From Spirochaetaceae bacterium (GTDB lineage Bacteria > Spirochaetota > Spirochaetia > WTKD01), in NCBI GenBank assembly GCA_011524535.1, contig WTKD01000006.1:1-43500 (forward strand): 43,500 nt of DNA, read 5' to 3'. The position numbers were made by a program, and so were the translations under genes. Positions within the stretch are counted from its first letter, which is position 1. Each line of letters opens with the position of its first letter. Of this stretch, positions 1-8,574 are shown piece after piece. A model generated the notes under the pieces. It was not told the DNA's origin. It made no database searches and saw only the letters and a list, made by a program, of their open reading frames with translations.

Positions 1-18
1 AAAAAATAATGCACACTA

Positions 19-506
19 TAAATACCTCCGGTGCTTCTTACCCCACAGGCAACGAGTCTTTCTTCAGGACACGCAACCGCTTAGAAGAGGCTGCGGTAGC
101 ACCTCAAACACATCGATCAAACCGATAAAAAGCTCTGTCTCTGTCGTAGATTCAAAAAAAAGCGGTCAAAACGATCATGGTCGTCTTGACGTACTAATAA
201 ACAATGCCGGCTATGGACTCTTCGGAGCCGTTGAAGAAATTACTATTGAGGATACTAAGCACCAGTTCGAAGTAAATTTGTTTGGACCCGAACGTCTAAC
301 GCAATTGGTGATCCCCATAATGAAAAAACAAAGAGAAGGGAAAATTATCAATATTTCTTCGGTGGAGGAAAAATATACACCCCTTTCGGCGCTTGGTACA
401 TAGCTACAAAGCGCGCTACTCGAAGGGTAGTCCGATTGCCTTAGAATAGAACTCGCACAATTTAATATAGATGTTGTCGTCATCGAATCCGGTGCAATCG
501 AATAAG
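19..506 (+). pseudogene. Short-chain dehydrogenase/reductase (SDR) pseudogene
   Basis: Three reading frames together spell the N-terminal two thirds of a classical SDR oxidoreductase. A degraded cofactor loop (TSGAS) is near 24-38. At 173-214 the sequence reads [13 protein letters not shown], the NNAG motif of SDRs, and it continues through a readable helix to IINISS (about 343-360). The catalytic Tyr-x-x-x-Lys region appears in another frame near 365-400 ([11 protein letters not shown]), and a third frame gives SDCLRIELAQFNIDVVVIE up to about 489. At least two frameshifts and a TAG codon where Trp would be expected break the gene. The C-terminal third is missing, and the stretch runs into the 3' end of the oppositely oriented lipoprotein gene. 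What is seen is SDR homology with multiple lesions; loss of function is a firm inference. Confidence 0.8.
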
Positions 507-601
507 TCGGGGCTTGCTATTTTTGCATGCATCACGCAGCTACACTACCTTGCAAAGGCAGAACAACGATGTTGCGTTCGGGCAACTCCGCTATACGGCG
601 G

Positions 602-1126
602 TTAGGCTTGATCCGAACTCGGTTTTTCTTCGTCGCTTTTTGGCGGCTTCTCAGAACTTGATGCCTCTTTAGAATTGGAAGATTTCTTCTTTTTTGGTTC
701 ATACTCAAAATGCACCGAAGCTCTGCCCCCTTCACTTTCAACGGAGGCTCCTGTTTCTTCTTCCTTTACCTCGTATCCGCTCCAAGATTCTTTTTTCTTT
801 TTCTGCGAAGAATGGCGACTACCGAACATCCCGCCACCAAACAATATACCCGAGCCAAGTACAAATCCAAAATCGTACCATCCACCATTGTTATATACTT
901 CATACAGCGATACATTGTCGGTAAGCAAAGAAATGACAAACGATACCGGAGAAATAATTCCGTGCCATAGTCCTCTAAAAAATCCAACTCGAGTTCTAAT
1001 ATCCTCGACGTCAATAAGTTCCAATTTTTCATTGAGTGTGTCGACTAAATTCCTCTCAGGAAAGCAACCCACCAATACTATTACAATACAAAAACAAATA
1101 ATCCATTTATATAAGAACTTCGTCAT
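602..1126 (-). CDS. Small lipoprotein of unknown function with charged C-terminal tail
   Basis: 174 aa. An N-terminal signal with a short basic start and hydrophobic core ends in the lipobox LVGC (Cys near residue 21), so it is probably a lipid-anchored envelope protein. The middle holds GLWHGIISPVSFVISL and a glycine-rich segment. I recall similar WHG...P.SFI.SL segments from small uncharacterised bacterial lipoproteins, but no function is assigned to them. The last 60 or so residues are Lys/Glu/Ser-rich low complexity and probably disordered. An AGGATT element lies a few bases upstream of the ATG. It is convergent with the SDR relic and follows the trehalose gene on the same strand after about 58 bases. 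Function unknown. Confidence 0.7.
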   Translation of the reverse strand: MTKFLYKWIICFCIVIVLVGCFPERNLVDTLNEKLELIDVEDIRTRVGFFRGLWHGIISPVSFVISLLTDNVSLYEVYNNGGWYDFGFVLGSGILFGGGMFGSRHSSQKKKKESWSGYEVKEEETGASVESEGGRASVHFEYEPKKKKSSNSKEASSSEKPPKSDEEKPSSDQA

Positions 1127-1184
1127 TTAATTAATCCTATGCACAAGTATATCACGTAGTTACGTCACTGCCCATAACATAATT

Positions 1185-3347
1185 TTATTTCGACGCATTA
1201 GAAAGCAAGGATAACAATTGCTCGACGGCGTCCGTATCCTGAACCCGATACCTGGCCTTGGTCAATTGTTCACCTACCTTGATAGTCCACGCAGCATCCG
1301 GAAGCGATGCAAACATATCTTCGTCGGTTCTATCGTCCCCCATCGCAACGATGCAATCGAAGGGCTCCTCCAATTCGGTCAGTACCCGATAGGCTAGACC
1401 CTTATGCAAACCCTTCACCCGAATTTCAATATGCTTATTGCCATGGAGAACTTCTATCGGGTATGCCTGAAAAAATTCGGTCACATGATGTACAAGCTCC
1501 TTTGCTTGTGTCATCGCATTTTCTTGTTCGGCTCCTCTATAATGCCACACCAAGGATGCTTCTTTTTCTTCGATGAGGGTTCCTGGAGTTTGGTCGATAT
1601 ATTCTTGCAATAGCTTTCTTACATTTTGTTTCCAAGAAACATCCACATTGGTCAACAATGGTTCCCATGAGTCCCCGTGAGGTCTACGCATCACAAACCC
1701 ATGCTCCGCAATGATATACAAAGGTATATCGCCTAGCCAATTTCCGATGGTATCACGATCTCGCCCACTAATAATAACGGGCAACACGCTCTGATCGCTG
1801 GCAAAGACTTGTAATATAGACCTGATCGCTGCGCTCGGAACCGCTTGTTCTGGTTTTTGTGTGAATGGACGCAATGTTCCATCATAATCGAGTAATAATA
1901 ATCGTCTTTTCGATGTATTCCACACCTTGTATAATTCATCTGGTTCTAATGTTGTCGCTTTCTTGGTATACATCAACGAAACTTCCTCCAACGCCTCAAG
2001 GTAGGAACGAGCCCATTTGTGGACATCTCCTCGCTCTATCTTAGACCGCAGCACCGATATACGGGAACTCTTCTCTTCAAACTCCATATGGAGTGCTTTA
2101 TGCATCGCCTCTGCGATTGCTTCTTCATCAAGCGGATTGACCACCAGAGCCTCACCCAGCTCTGCATAGGCTCCTGCAAATTTACTCAAAATGACGGCCC
2201 CCGTGTTGTCTTGTCTCGTCGCTATATATTCTTTTGCAACAAGATTCATACCATCACGTAAAGGGGTCACAACCAATACATCTGCTATTTGATACATTGC
2301 ATAGAGTTCTTCGGGGGCTACCGATGTGTACATATACTGAATAGGGGCCTTGGTTCTCTTCCCATACAATCCGTTTATTTCACCAACAAGCCGCTCAACT
2401 TCACTCTTAAGTTCTTGGTAACGCGGAATGATTTCTCGTGTAGGCACCGCGAGTTGTACAAATAATAATTTGTCTCGCCAAAATGGATATAGTTCCAATA
2501 ATCGTTTGAAGGCACGAAGCCTGTGCGGGATACCCTTGCTATAATCCATGCGATCGACCCCTAGCAATACCGTGCGATTTTCTACTTCGTTCTTCCAAGA
2601 GGTCAGGGCTTGCTTCGTTTTTGGTTCGCTCAGTTTCTCGACGATCGCTGGATAATCCACACCGAGCGGAAATGCATCAACTCTAACCTCACGATTGTTT
2701 GCAACCAGTTTATCTTCTTTAAATTCGGCTCCAATAACCCTTCTGCACGAAGAAACAAAATGTCGCGCATAATCGAATGTATGTACTCCTACAAGATCTG
2801 CATGGCACAGAGCATCCAATAATTCGGAGGCCATGGGTAACATGCGGAAAAATTCAGACGAGGGAAAAGGGATATGCAAAAAATACCCAATAACAATATC
2901 AGGGAAATACTCACGTATATACCGTGGCAAAAGCATCAGATGGTAATCATGAATCCATACACTGTCGCCGGGTTCGATGATCTTTATCAAAGATTCGGCA
3001 AAAATAACATTCGCCTTGCTATAGGCAGCATAATCAAGAGGATCAACGACGATTGTTTCTAGGAAATAATGACACAGGGGCCACAACACACCGTTTGAAA
3101 AACCGTTATAATACCGGGAATATACGTCATCATCCAGTTCTACGGGGATCAAACGATCCTTGTGCCATTGCTCAGCATCGGAAACTGGACCTGGACCCAG
3201 GGTTCCAACCCAACATGCCTCACTCTGCTCCCAGACGGGGCGTAGTCCCGATACAAGCCCCCCCGCACTACGCGAAAGCCCCTTGGCAGAACCCGCACTA
3301 TCGAGTGACACCGGCAATCTATGAGAAATTATGTGTACACGACTCAT
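1185..3347 (-). CDS. otsAB: Bifunctional trehalose-6-phosphate synthase / trehalose-6-phosphatase
   Basis: 720 aa fusion. The N-terminal part (about 1-470) is a GT20 trehalose-6-phosphate synthase: SHRLP and GGLVSGL at the start, WIHDYHL in the middle, then GVDRMDYSKGI and RDGMNLVAKEY, the usual donor- and acceptor-site motifs. The C-terminal part is a HAD-family trehalose phosphatase with motif I LLLLDYDGTL, a later ISGRD and the acidic MGDDRTDEDMF motif. The protein should convert UDP-glucose and glucose-6-phosphate to trehalose-6-phosphate and then to trehalose in the cytoplasm, usually for osmotic or stress protection. A good Shine-Dalgarno (AGGAAACC just before the ATG) supports the start. 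Such fusions are known in several bacterial groups and in eukaryotes. All motifs look intact. Confidence 0.93.
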   Translation of the reverse strand: MSRVHIISHRLPVSLDSAGSAKGLSRSAGGLVSGLRPVWEQSEACWVGTLGPGPVSDAEQWHKDRLIPVELDDDVYSRYYNGFSNGVLWPLCHYFLETIVVDPLDYAAYSKANVIFAESLIKIIEPGDSVWIHDYHLMLLPRYIREYFPDIVIGYFLHIPFPSSEFFRMLPMASELLDALCHADLVGVHTFDYARHFVSSCRRVIGAEFKEDKLVANNREVRVDAFPLGVDYPAIVEKLSEPKTKQALTSWKNEVENRTVLLGVDRMDYSKGIPHRLRAFKRLLELYPFWRDKLLFVQLAVPTREIIPRYQELKSEVERLVGEINGLYGKRTKAPIQYMYTSVAPEELYAMYQIADVLVVTPLRDGMNLVAKEYIATRQDNTGAVILSKFAGAYAELGEALVVNPLDEEAIAEAMHKALHMEFEEKSSRISVLRSKIERGDVHKWARSYLEALEEVSLMYTKKATTLEPDELYKVWNTSKRRLLLLDYDGTLRPFTQKPEQAVPSAAIRSILQVFASDQSVLPVIISGRDRDTIGNWLGDIPLYIIAEHGFVMRRPHGDSWEPLLTNVDVSWKQNVRKLLQEYIDQTPGTLIEEKEASLVWHYRGAEQENAMTQAKELVHHVTEFFQAYPIEVLHGNKHIEIRVKGLHKGLAYRVLTELEEPFDCIVAMGDDRTDEDMFASLPDAAWTIKVGEQLTKARYRVQDTDAVEQLLSLLSNASK

Positions 3348-3421
3348 GGTTTCCTCTGTGTGTAATCGTATTTACCTCGTTGTACGCTACCTGTGGCATC
3401 ATACATTCTTTGGGTATGCTT

Positions 3422-3862
3422 CTATGAATTATTCGAACAGTTTACCAGCCAAGTAATACCGTAGCGGTCCTTTAGTGAACCAAAATAAGCGTCCCAAAAC
3501 ACCGTGTCCATAGGCATGGAGACCTCTCCTCCCTCGGATAATTCTGCAAATAGTCGATCCGCTTCGACCTTGTCATCTGCTTCGATGGTGATGCTTATGT
3601 TGTTTCCAGGGTTAACCGTAGAGCCAAACACTTCAAGGATATCGGAGCCAAGCAGAACGGCCTGCCCATTGACTGAAAGTTCCATATGCAAAATCTTTGC
3701 TCGATCTTCTTCCGTAAGCTTCGTATCGGCTGGCATTTCATCAGAAGGTAAGTCCCGATAATATAGGCGAGATGTAATTTCTCCACGAAGGACATTAGCA
3801 TAAAATTCAAAAATTTTCTCTGTATCTTTTTCAAAATTTATATAAGGAACAAGGGATTTCAT
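3422..3862 (-). CDS. VOC (glyoxalase/PhnB-like) family protein
   Basis: 146 aa. The opening SLVPYINFEKDTEKIFEFY, the central DRAKILHMEL...GSD and the ending DAYFGSLKDRYGITWLVN match the PhnB/3-demethylubiquinone-methyltransferase-like branch of the VOC superfamily. These are small metal-binding or metal-lacking folds of varied function, and the substrate cannot be told. I start it at the ATG at 3862 rather than the upstream ATG at 3928: family members begin with this MKSLVPYI-type segment, and GGAGT lies about 12 bases upstream. It follows no gene closely and is divergent from the GLUG lipoprotein gene. Confidence 0.82.
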   Translation of the reverse strand: MKSLVPYINFEKDTEKIFEFYANVLRGEITSRLYYRDLPSDEMPADTKLTEEDRAKILHMELSVNGQAVLLGSDILEVFGSTVNPGNNISITIEADDKVEADRLFAELSEGGEVSMPMDTVFWDAYFGSLKDRYGITWLVNCSNNS

Positions 3863-3979
3863 GATCTTATTGGTACTCCTTTTTTTGAGTATATCTATAT
3901 TTACTCCCTGGGGGAAGAATTCGCGCACCCACGGAAGTATAGCCTCTCTTTTCTCTTATTAAAAATATTTAATAATTAG

Positions 3980-4007
3980 TTGATTTTAAATTAAAATTAA
4001 TTATAAT
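3980..4007 (+). promoter_or_regulatory. Sigma-70-like promoter of the GLUG lipoprotein gene
   Basis: TTGATT (3980-3985), 16-base spacer, TATAAT (4002-4007). The ATG at 4016 is only 8 bases beyond the -10 box and no Shine-Dalgarno is present, so the transcript is probably leaderless or has a leader of one or two bases. Confidence 0.6.
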
Positions 4008-4015
4008 ATATACGT

Positions 4016-5788
4016 ATGTTATTTGGAAAATATAATAAACGATATCTTGGTGTTTTTCTGCTACTTGTGATGCTTGGATGCAGCCCGCAATCTGATAATA
4101 CTCAAGTATTCGATGAGCCCGCGGGCAACACCGATTCTACTACTCCTACCAATGAAAATCTGTGGGAAACCGAAGAGGTCACCGAATTGTGGGAGTCGGT
4201 GATGAATGTGTACGAAATAGAAAACTGGCGACAATTGGAGTATATAAGTAATCAACACAGCGACGACGAAACCATCATGGGGGCTGATTTTGTACTTGTA
4301 AACGATATCTATTTTCCATCGCGCACGGATGTTCCAGAAGAACATGAATTTAGTTTCTATGTTTTGCGTGGTTTTGTCCCGATCGGAACCATATCTACGC
4401 CATTTACAGGAACCTTCGATGGACAAAATAACAAGATAATTGATATAGAGATAGAAAACAGAGATTCTGATGCTGTAGGTCTATTTTCTCATATCGATGG
4501 AGACACCGCCTCTGTTTCGAATATACTCATTAAAAACAGCAAAATATACGGAAGGAACGAAACCGGAACCCTCGCAGGGTGTATTTCAACCGGAGTGCAT
4601 ATAGAAAATGTGCGTGTCGATACCGGTCATGTAGAGGGAGATAACTCTACTGGGGGTCTTGTTGGGGTTACCGAAAGCGGAACAACCATCCTGGATGGGT
4701 ATTTTGAGGGTCTGGTAATGGGTGTCAATTCGGTGGGGGGAATATTGGGCGATGTTTCTCTAACGGATTCCGTCTCGGGCACTATAATTGATAACAGTCA
4801 TGCGCAAATCACAATAGAGGCAAGCGGAGATAGTGTAGGGGGTTTGATCGGACGTTCGAACAGTGCCAATATAACAAACAGTAGCGCAATGGGAACCCTC
4901 GAAGGTAAATCGTCGATCGGGGGATTAATCGGCGATCTTTACGGAGGGTCTGTCCTAGATAGCCATGCCGATGTTGATGTTGATGGTTCAAAATCAACGC
5001 GTGTAGGGGGGCTTATTGGACAGGCTCAAGACGCACTCATTTCAGAAAGTTATGCCGTTGGAGATGTAGATGGCGGCACTGAAACAGGAGGACTCATTGG
5101 AGCAGCCCAAGCAGGCAATGTCATAGAAAAAACCCATACAAGTGGCTTTGTACAAGGAAGCTCATTGGTTGGTGGTTTGATAGGTACATCGAATTCCCCG
5201 ATACGAGAAAGTTATACATATGGAGATGTTACCGGCACTGAACATTCTGTTGGAGGTTTGGTGGGAATAAATCAATCCATCGGATCAATAGAAAATAGCT
5301 ATGCGAGTGGGTATGTGTCGGGAGTTACTTCTGTTGGAGGCCTTATAGGCGAATACCATGGTGTTTTCGAATTTGGAAAAGACCATGGTATTATACGGAA
5401 TAGCTATTTTGTTGGTGCTGTCTCTAATTATAAAGATACTAATTCCTTGATGCCCAATAGTTCGGGGGCAATAATCGGTCTATATAATGCAACCAATCTG
5501 GACGCTCTTCAATATGTATATTGGGCCCGTTCTGCGGTTGAAGTGTTTCCCATTACGTTCGATCATGTAAGGTCAAGCGAAGCGATCGGAAAAAACTTAA
5601 GCAACACCCCACCTTCCAGCAATCAGATATATTCGGTAAACCTAGATATCTATATTATCTCCGATAACGGTGTATACAGGGACTCTTCTACCAACGGTCA
5701 AATATTCGTCGGCTGGGATTTTTCTAATGTTTGGCAATGGAATGGCGAGAAATCATGGCCTACCCTTACCCAAACACACATGCCATAA
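4016..5788 (+). CDS. GLUG-repeat lipoprotein (paralogue of 12813-14552)
   Basis: 590 aa. A basic N-terminus, hydrophobic core and lipobox VMLGC mark it as a secreted lipoprotein. After a conserved segment (WRQLEYIS..., then GFVPIGT...PFTGTFDGQNNKI) comes a long run of GLUG-type repeats of about 20-25 residues, with cores such as VGGLIG, TGGLVG and SVGGLVG followed by NSYASG or ESYTYG. This series suggests a right-handed beta-helix or similar solenoid on the cell surface. The protein ends in WDFSNVWQWNGEKSWPTL, shared in form with its paralogue. GLUG repeats occur in adhesins and IgA-peptidase-like proteins, so adhesion is a reasonable but unproven guess. The start has no Shine-Dalgarno but lies just after a strong -10 box. 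Confidence 0.88.
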   Translation: MLFGKYNKRYLGVFLLLVMLGCSPQSDNTQVFDEPAGNTDSTTPTNENLWETEEVTELWESVMNVYEIENWRQLEYISNQHSDDETIMGADFVLVNDIYFPSRTDVPEEHEFSFYVLRGFVPIGTISTPFTGTFDGQNNKIIDIEIENRDSDAVGLFSHIDGDTASVSNILIKNSKIYGRNETGTLAGCISTGVHIENVRVDTGHVEGDNSTGGLVGVTESGTTILDGYFEGLVMGVNSVGGILGDVSLTDSVSGTIIDNSHAQITIEASGDSVGGLIGRSNSANITNSSAMGTLEGKSSIGGLIGDLYGGSVLDSHADVDVDGSKSTRVGGLIGQAQDALISESYAVGDVDGGTETGGLIGAAQAGNVIEKTHTSGFVQGSSLVGGLIGTSNSPIRESYTYGDVTGTEHSVGGLVGINQSIGSIENSYASGYVSGVTSVGGLIGEYHGVFEFGKDHGIIRNSYFVGAVSNYKDTNSLMPNSSGAIIGLYNATNLDALQYVYWARSAVEVFPITFDHVRSSEAIGKNLSNTPPSSNQIYSVNLDIYIISDNGVYRDSSTNGQIFVGWDFSNVWQWNGEKSWPTLTQTHMP

Positions 5789-5919
5789 TTACATTATAAT
5801 GTCTCTGCGCATAGTATAGGTATTTCTGTGCTACATTTTACTGCAATGAAGATAATTGTCTACTAGGATGTCCTGGTTTTTCGTTACCCTAACAAGAGCG
5901 TAGTTTCCTGCCGTTTTGG

Positions 5920-5948
5920 TTGAGAATCGCACCGCAATTTAGTATTAT
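5920..5948 (+). promoter_or_regulatory. Promoter of the tRNA cluster
   Basis: TTGAGA (5920-5925), 17-base spacer, TATTAT (5943-5948), placed 11 bases before the 5' end of the first tRNA gene. The three tRNAs are only 1-3 bases apart and are probably cotranscribed from here. Confidence 0.6.
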
Positions 5949-5959
5949 ATATCTCTATA

Positions 5960-6046
5960 GGAGAAGTGCGAGAGCGGCTGAATCGGGCTCCCTGCTAAGG
6001 AGTTGTACTCGTTCGGGTACCGAGGGTTCGAATCCCTCCTTCTCCG
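5960..6046 (+). tRNA. tRNA-Ser (anticodon GCT)
   Basis: 87 bases. Acceptor arms GGAGAAG / CTTCTCC with discriminator G, TGCGAGAGCGGC-type D arm, anticodon loop CTGCTAA (GCT), long variable arm and T arm GAGGG-TTCGAAT-CCCTC. The long variable arm and discriminator G are typical of class II serine tRNA. It reads AGC/AGT codons. No CCA is encoded. Confidence 0.95.
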
Positions 6047-6047
6047 T

Positions 6048-6121
6048 GTGCCCATAGCTCAGCTGGATAGAGCGTTAGGTTGCGGACCTAAAGGTCGAAG
6101 GTTCAAGTCCTTTTGGGCACG
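6048..6121 (+). tRNA. tRNA-Arg (anticodon GCG)
   Basis: 74 bases. Acceptor GTGCCCA / TGGGCAC with discriminator G, D arm TAGCTCAGCTGGATAGAGC, anticodon stem TTAGG / CCTAA with loop TTGCGGA (anticodon GCG), and T loop TTCAAGT. Most bacteria read CGN with an ACG anticodon edited to ICG; a genomic GCG anticodon reading CGC/CGT is less common. Confidence 0.9.
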
Positions 6122-6124
6122 AGT

Positions 6125-6211
6125 GGAGAGGTGCGAGAGCGGTTGAATCGGGCGGACTCGAAATCCGTTGTACTCTTTTGAGTACCGAGGGTTCGAATCC
6201 CTCTCTCTCCG
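6125..6211 (+). tRNA. tRNA-Ser (anticodon CGA)
   Basis: 87 bases. Acceptor GGAGAGG / TCTCTCC with a final G-T wobble, anticodon loop CTCGAAA (CGA, reading TCG), long variable arm, T arm GAGGG-TTCGAAT-CCCTC and discriminator G. It closes the three-gene tRNA cluster. No CCA is encoded. Confidence 0.94.
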
Positions 6212-6426
6212 TTGTTGTTTAAACCGATGCGCTTAGATCCATCGTAGTCGATTCCCCTGGGCCGGACACAGTCTATTGGTTTCTAGACAGATACAGTAAT
6301 ACCCGAAATAAAGAGATCCAATTTTTCGCCTTATATTCAAAGGCTATACGTGAAGATCGATAGGGTCCGAAATACTTATTTTTGGTGATGCGTGTAAATC
6401 ATTCAATCAGACTTTTCTATTAACCG

Positions 6427-7285
6427 CTAATCAAAACGCACCTCTACCAATCCTTCAAAATTGAAATTGATATAAGTCTTTTGATTCACATAGGGTTTCG
6501 AACAAAGGAGGAAAACAGTTTTAGGATAGTTATCGGCGAGCTTTTCTAACTCGCTGACCTTGAAACCTGATTCAACGAGCTGTTCAAGTGGCATATAGGT
6601 TGATGGCCGTTTGGTAATGTCTGCCGATGTCAGTGTGTTATCAAAGACAATGGAATAGCCGTTTTCCTTCTTGTTAAACCAAGCTTTACCATAATACACT
6701 CGAACTTCCTCTGGGAATTCAGATATATCTTGACCATTTATCTCGATAAATAATTCTTTGATGTCATTGTAAGATTTTTTATTAAACCTTACGCCGAATG
6801 TCTCATTCGCCAAAAATGAATCTACGAGACTTGAAAAACCCATAGAAGGCTTGGTGTCCCGCGTGCCCGAATCTAGTGTATTACCAGTTTTTGCTTTTAT
6901 TTCATCATCCTCTCCACTTTCATGTTTGACTACTGGTTCTAATCCTCTTGTGTTGTATGGCTCGAAAATTACCTCGCTCTCAGAGATATTCGTATCGCTT
7001 CTTCGACTCTTGCCGGTTGAATTTCTTGATTGTTTTTTTGAGGCTTACTATCTTTTGCAATGGCGCATTCGCTGCCATGGCTGCCAACTACCCTATAATA
7101 TGGGTGACGTTTTCTTTGCTCGATAGGCCGGTTCAAATTAGCGCAGGTCACCGGTGCTTTGCAGGTTTCATCGGGGCATTGAAAACGAAATTTGGACGTG
7201 ATATTTTTTTTCTATACCGTATATCTGCTTCTTTTGCCGTAATACATCTGCCCAGCTCTTCAGAGTAAGCCTTATCTAATTTCAT
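6427..7285 (-). pseudogene. Frameshifted gene for a CPxxxC zinc-cluster protein of unknown function
   Basis: Three frames on the minus strand join into one protein of about 286 aa. The start (ATG at 7285, preceded by AAGGAG at proper distance) reads MKLDKAYSEELGRCITAKEA. After a frameshift near 7190-7196 the next frame gives FRFQCPDETCKAPVTCANL, PYYRVVGSHGSEC and then a basic segment ending in RVEEAIRIS. A second frameshift near 6983 leads into SESEVIFEPYNTRGLEP and on, without a break, into the open 138-aa frame that ends at 6427. The CPxxxC plus His/Cys pattern suggests a small zinc-binding domain like those at the N-terminus of some uncharacterised bacterial proteins. The 138-aa C-terminal frame alone (start 6843) has no obvious Shine-Dalgarno and is best seen as the tail of this gene. 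Either the gene is dead or there are sequencing errors. Confidence 0.65.
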
Positions 7286-7628
7286 ATTTCACGTTTCTCC
7301 TTTTTTATAACACTCATTATCTTTCTCTTTCTTCTCTACCTCAAAATTACTCGCATATATTGCATACAGTATCGCAGAACGAACAAGCCGAAGAACAAAA
7401 ATGTATTTCTCTTCCAAGTCTTCGGTCCTTGCATCGCAGTCATCATTTATTTTATACCTGTATTTATATACTGCACATTATTAAAGCGTATGTTTTTGGA
7501 ATTCTCCAGTTATCAGCGGGACTACAGACATAGGCTTTTTAGGATGGTAGAAAGCCGACCGTTCACTCCAAAACCATTCTCTCAGAAATTCTGTTTTTTC
7601 TTATGTGATCACAAGAATGCGGATAGTT
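7286..7628. other. Intergenic stretch without recognisable gene
   Basis: About 340 AT-rich bases between the frameshifted zinc-cluster gene and the YgjP-like gene. I see no conserved protein segment in any frame, no tRNA and no strong hairpin-plus-T terminator. Confidence 0.5.
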
Positions 7629-8354
7629 TTACGTCTTTCCATCCATGATGACCGGCAATGGGAATGCATTCAATGTCTTGCGCAGACTTCTCCATTGGGG
7701 GAGCAATCTGTCCATATGTCCCTTGAATACATGGTTATGCGATGCTTCTAGAAAATGAACGATTTCGTGCACAACAACGTATTCTATGCACTCGATCGGT
7801 TTTTTTATCAATTCAAGATTCAACCAAATCCGTTTTGTGCTTGGATTACAACTGCCCCACCTGGTTTTCATACGTTTGATGCCCCAAGACCCAACCCTAA
7901 GGTTCATCACCGATTCCCATTTTGCGATGAGTGTTATAATAATCGCATGTAACTCAGCCCGATACCACCGCATCAATACGCGTGCTTTTTGCTCAAAACC
8001 GGCGTTTGCCTTCGCCCGAAGCACGAGCGTTTGATCGCCTGAAATAGAAACCGAAGGAGGCCCGGAGCCATTCACAAGCTCTAATCGATACAATGCACCA
8101 AGATAATACAGTTCTTCCCCCGGTTCTAATGTCTTCTCTGCTTCTCGACCTTGCTGTACGTATCTATCCTGCTTGGCTTTGATCCAGTTGATTTTCGATT
8201 GTACCGCGCGTATGACCTCTGTATCGCCGAGGAACGAAGGAACCGTAACCCTGACCCACCCATCGGGTGGAAGAATCGCCACGTATAGATGTTTTATGTT
8301 CTTGCGGATTATGGTTATGCGCACGTCGTTGACGTATAAATAGGTGCATTTCAT
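7629..8354 (-). CDS. YgjP-like (DUF45) zinc metallopeptidase
   Basis: 241 aa. The C-terminal half holds the gluzincin-type motif VVHEIVHFLEASHNHVFKGHM, in which HEIVH gives two zinc ligands and the glutamate, and a downstream His gives the third. It is preceded by the family-typical MKTRWGSCNPSTKRIWLNLEL. The N-terminal IRKNIKHLYVAILPPDGWVRVTVP is also typical of the family, whose members are cytoplasmic M48-like hydrolases of poorly known substrate, often near restriction genes. The length is normal. It stands alone on the minus strand between degenerate regions. No Shine-Dalgarno is obvious at the ATG. Confidence 0.88.
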   Translation of the reverse strand: MKCTYLYVNDVRITIIRKNIKHLYVAILPPDGWVRVTVPSFLGDTEVIRAVQSKINWIKAKQDRYVQQGREAEKTLEPGEELYYLGALYRLELVNGSGPPSVSISGDQTLVLRAKANAGFEQKARVLMRWYRAELHAIIITLIAKWESVMNLRVGSWGIKRMKTRWGSCNPSTKRIWLNLELIKKPIECIEYVVVHEIVHFLEASHNHVFKGHMDRLLPQWRSLRKTLNAFPLPVIMDGKT

Positions 8355-8574
8355 GGTTCAGCGCCCTGCATCCCCGATCTCACACAAAAAAATCGACCGG
8401 CTCTATAATATGTTTCTACAACAAAGCCCATTTATTATGGTGCAAATTTACGCCCACAATGTTTAGCCCGTATGGGCTTTTATCCAAACCGCTTAGAATT
8501 CGATGTAATACCGGTTTGCTAACTCCATTATGTTTTGCTAAAACTAGTATAGTTTCTCACTCTACCCTATGCTG

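Noticed and set aside
675-1130. Open frames of 76-151 codons on the plus strand
   Set aside because: They lie opposite the lipoprotein gene, are rich in Ser/Pro/Phe from its charged tail, and show no conserved motif or ribosome binding site.
5800-5811. Palindrome ACATTATAATGT after the first GLUG gene
   Set aside because: Short AT-rich palindrome with no T run; not a terminator and no regulator nearby.
6851-7268. Plus-strand frames of 91 and 106 codons
   Set aside because: They lie opposite the frameshifted zinc-cluster gene and show no homology; the minus strand carries the conserved CPxxxC motif.
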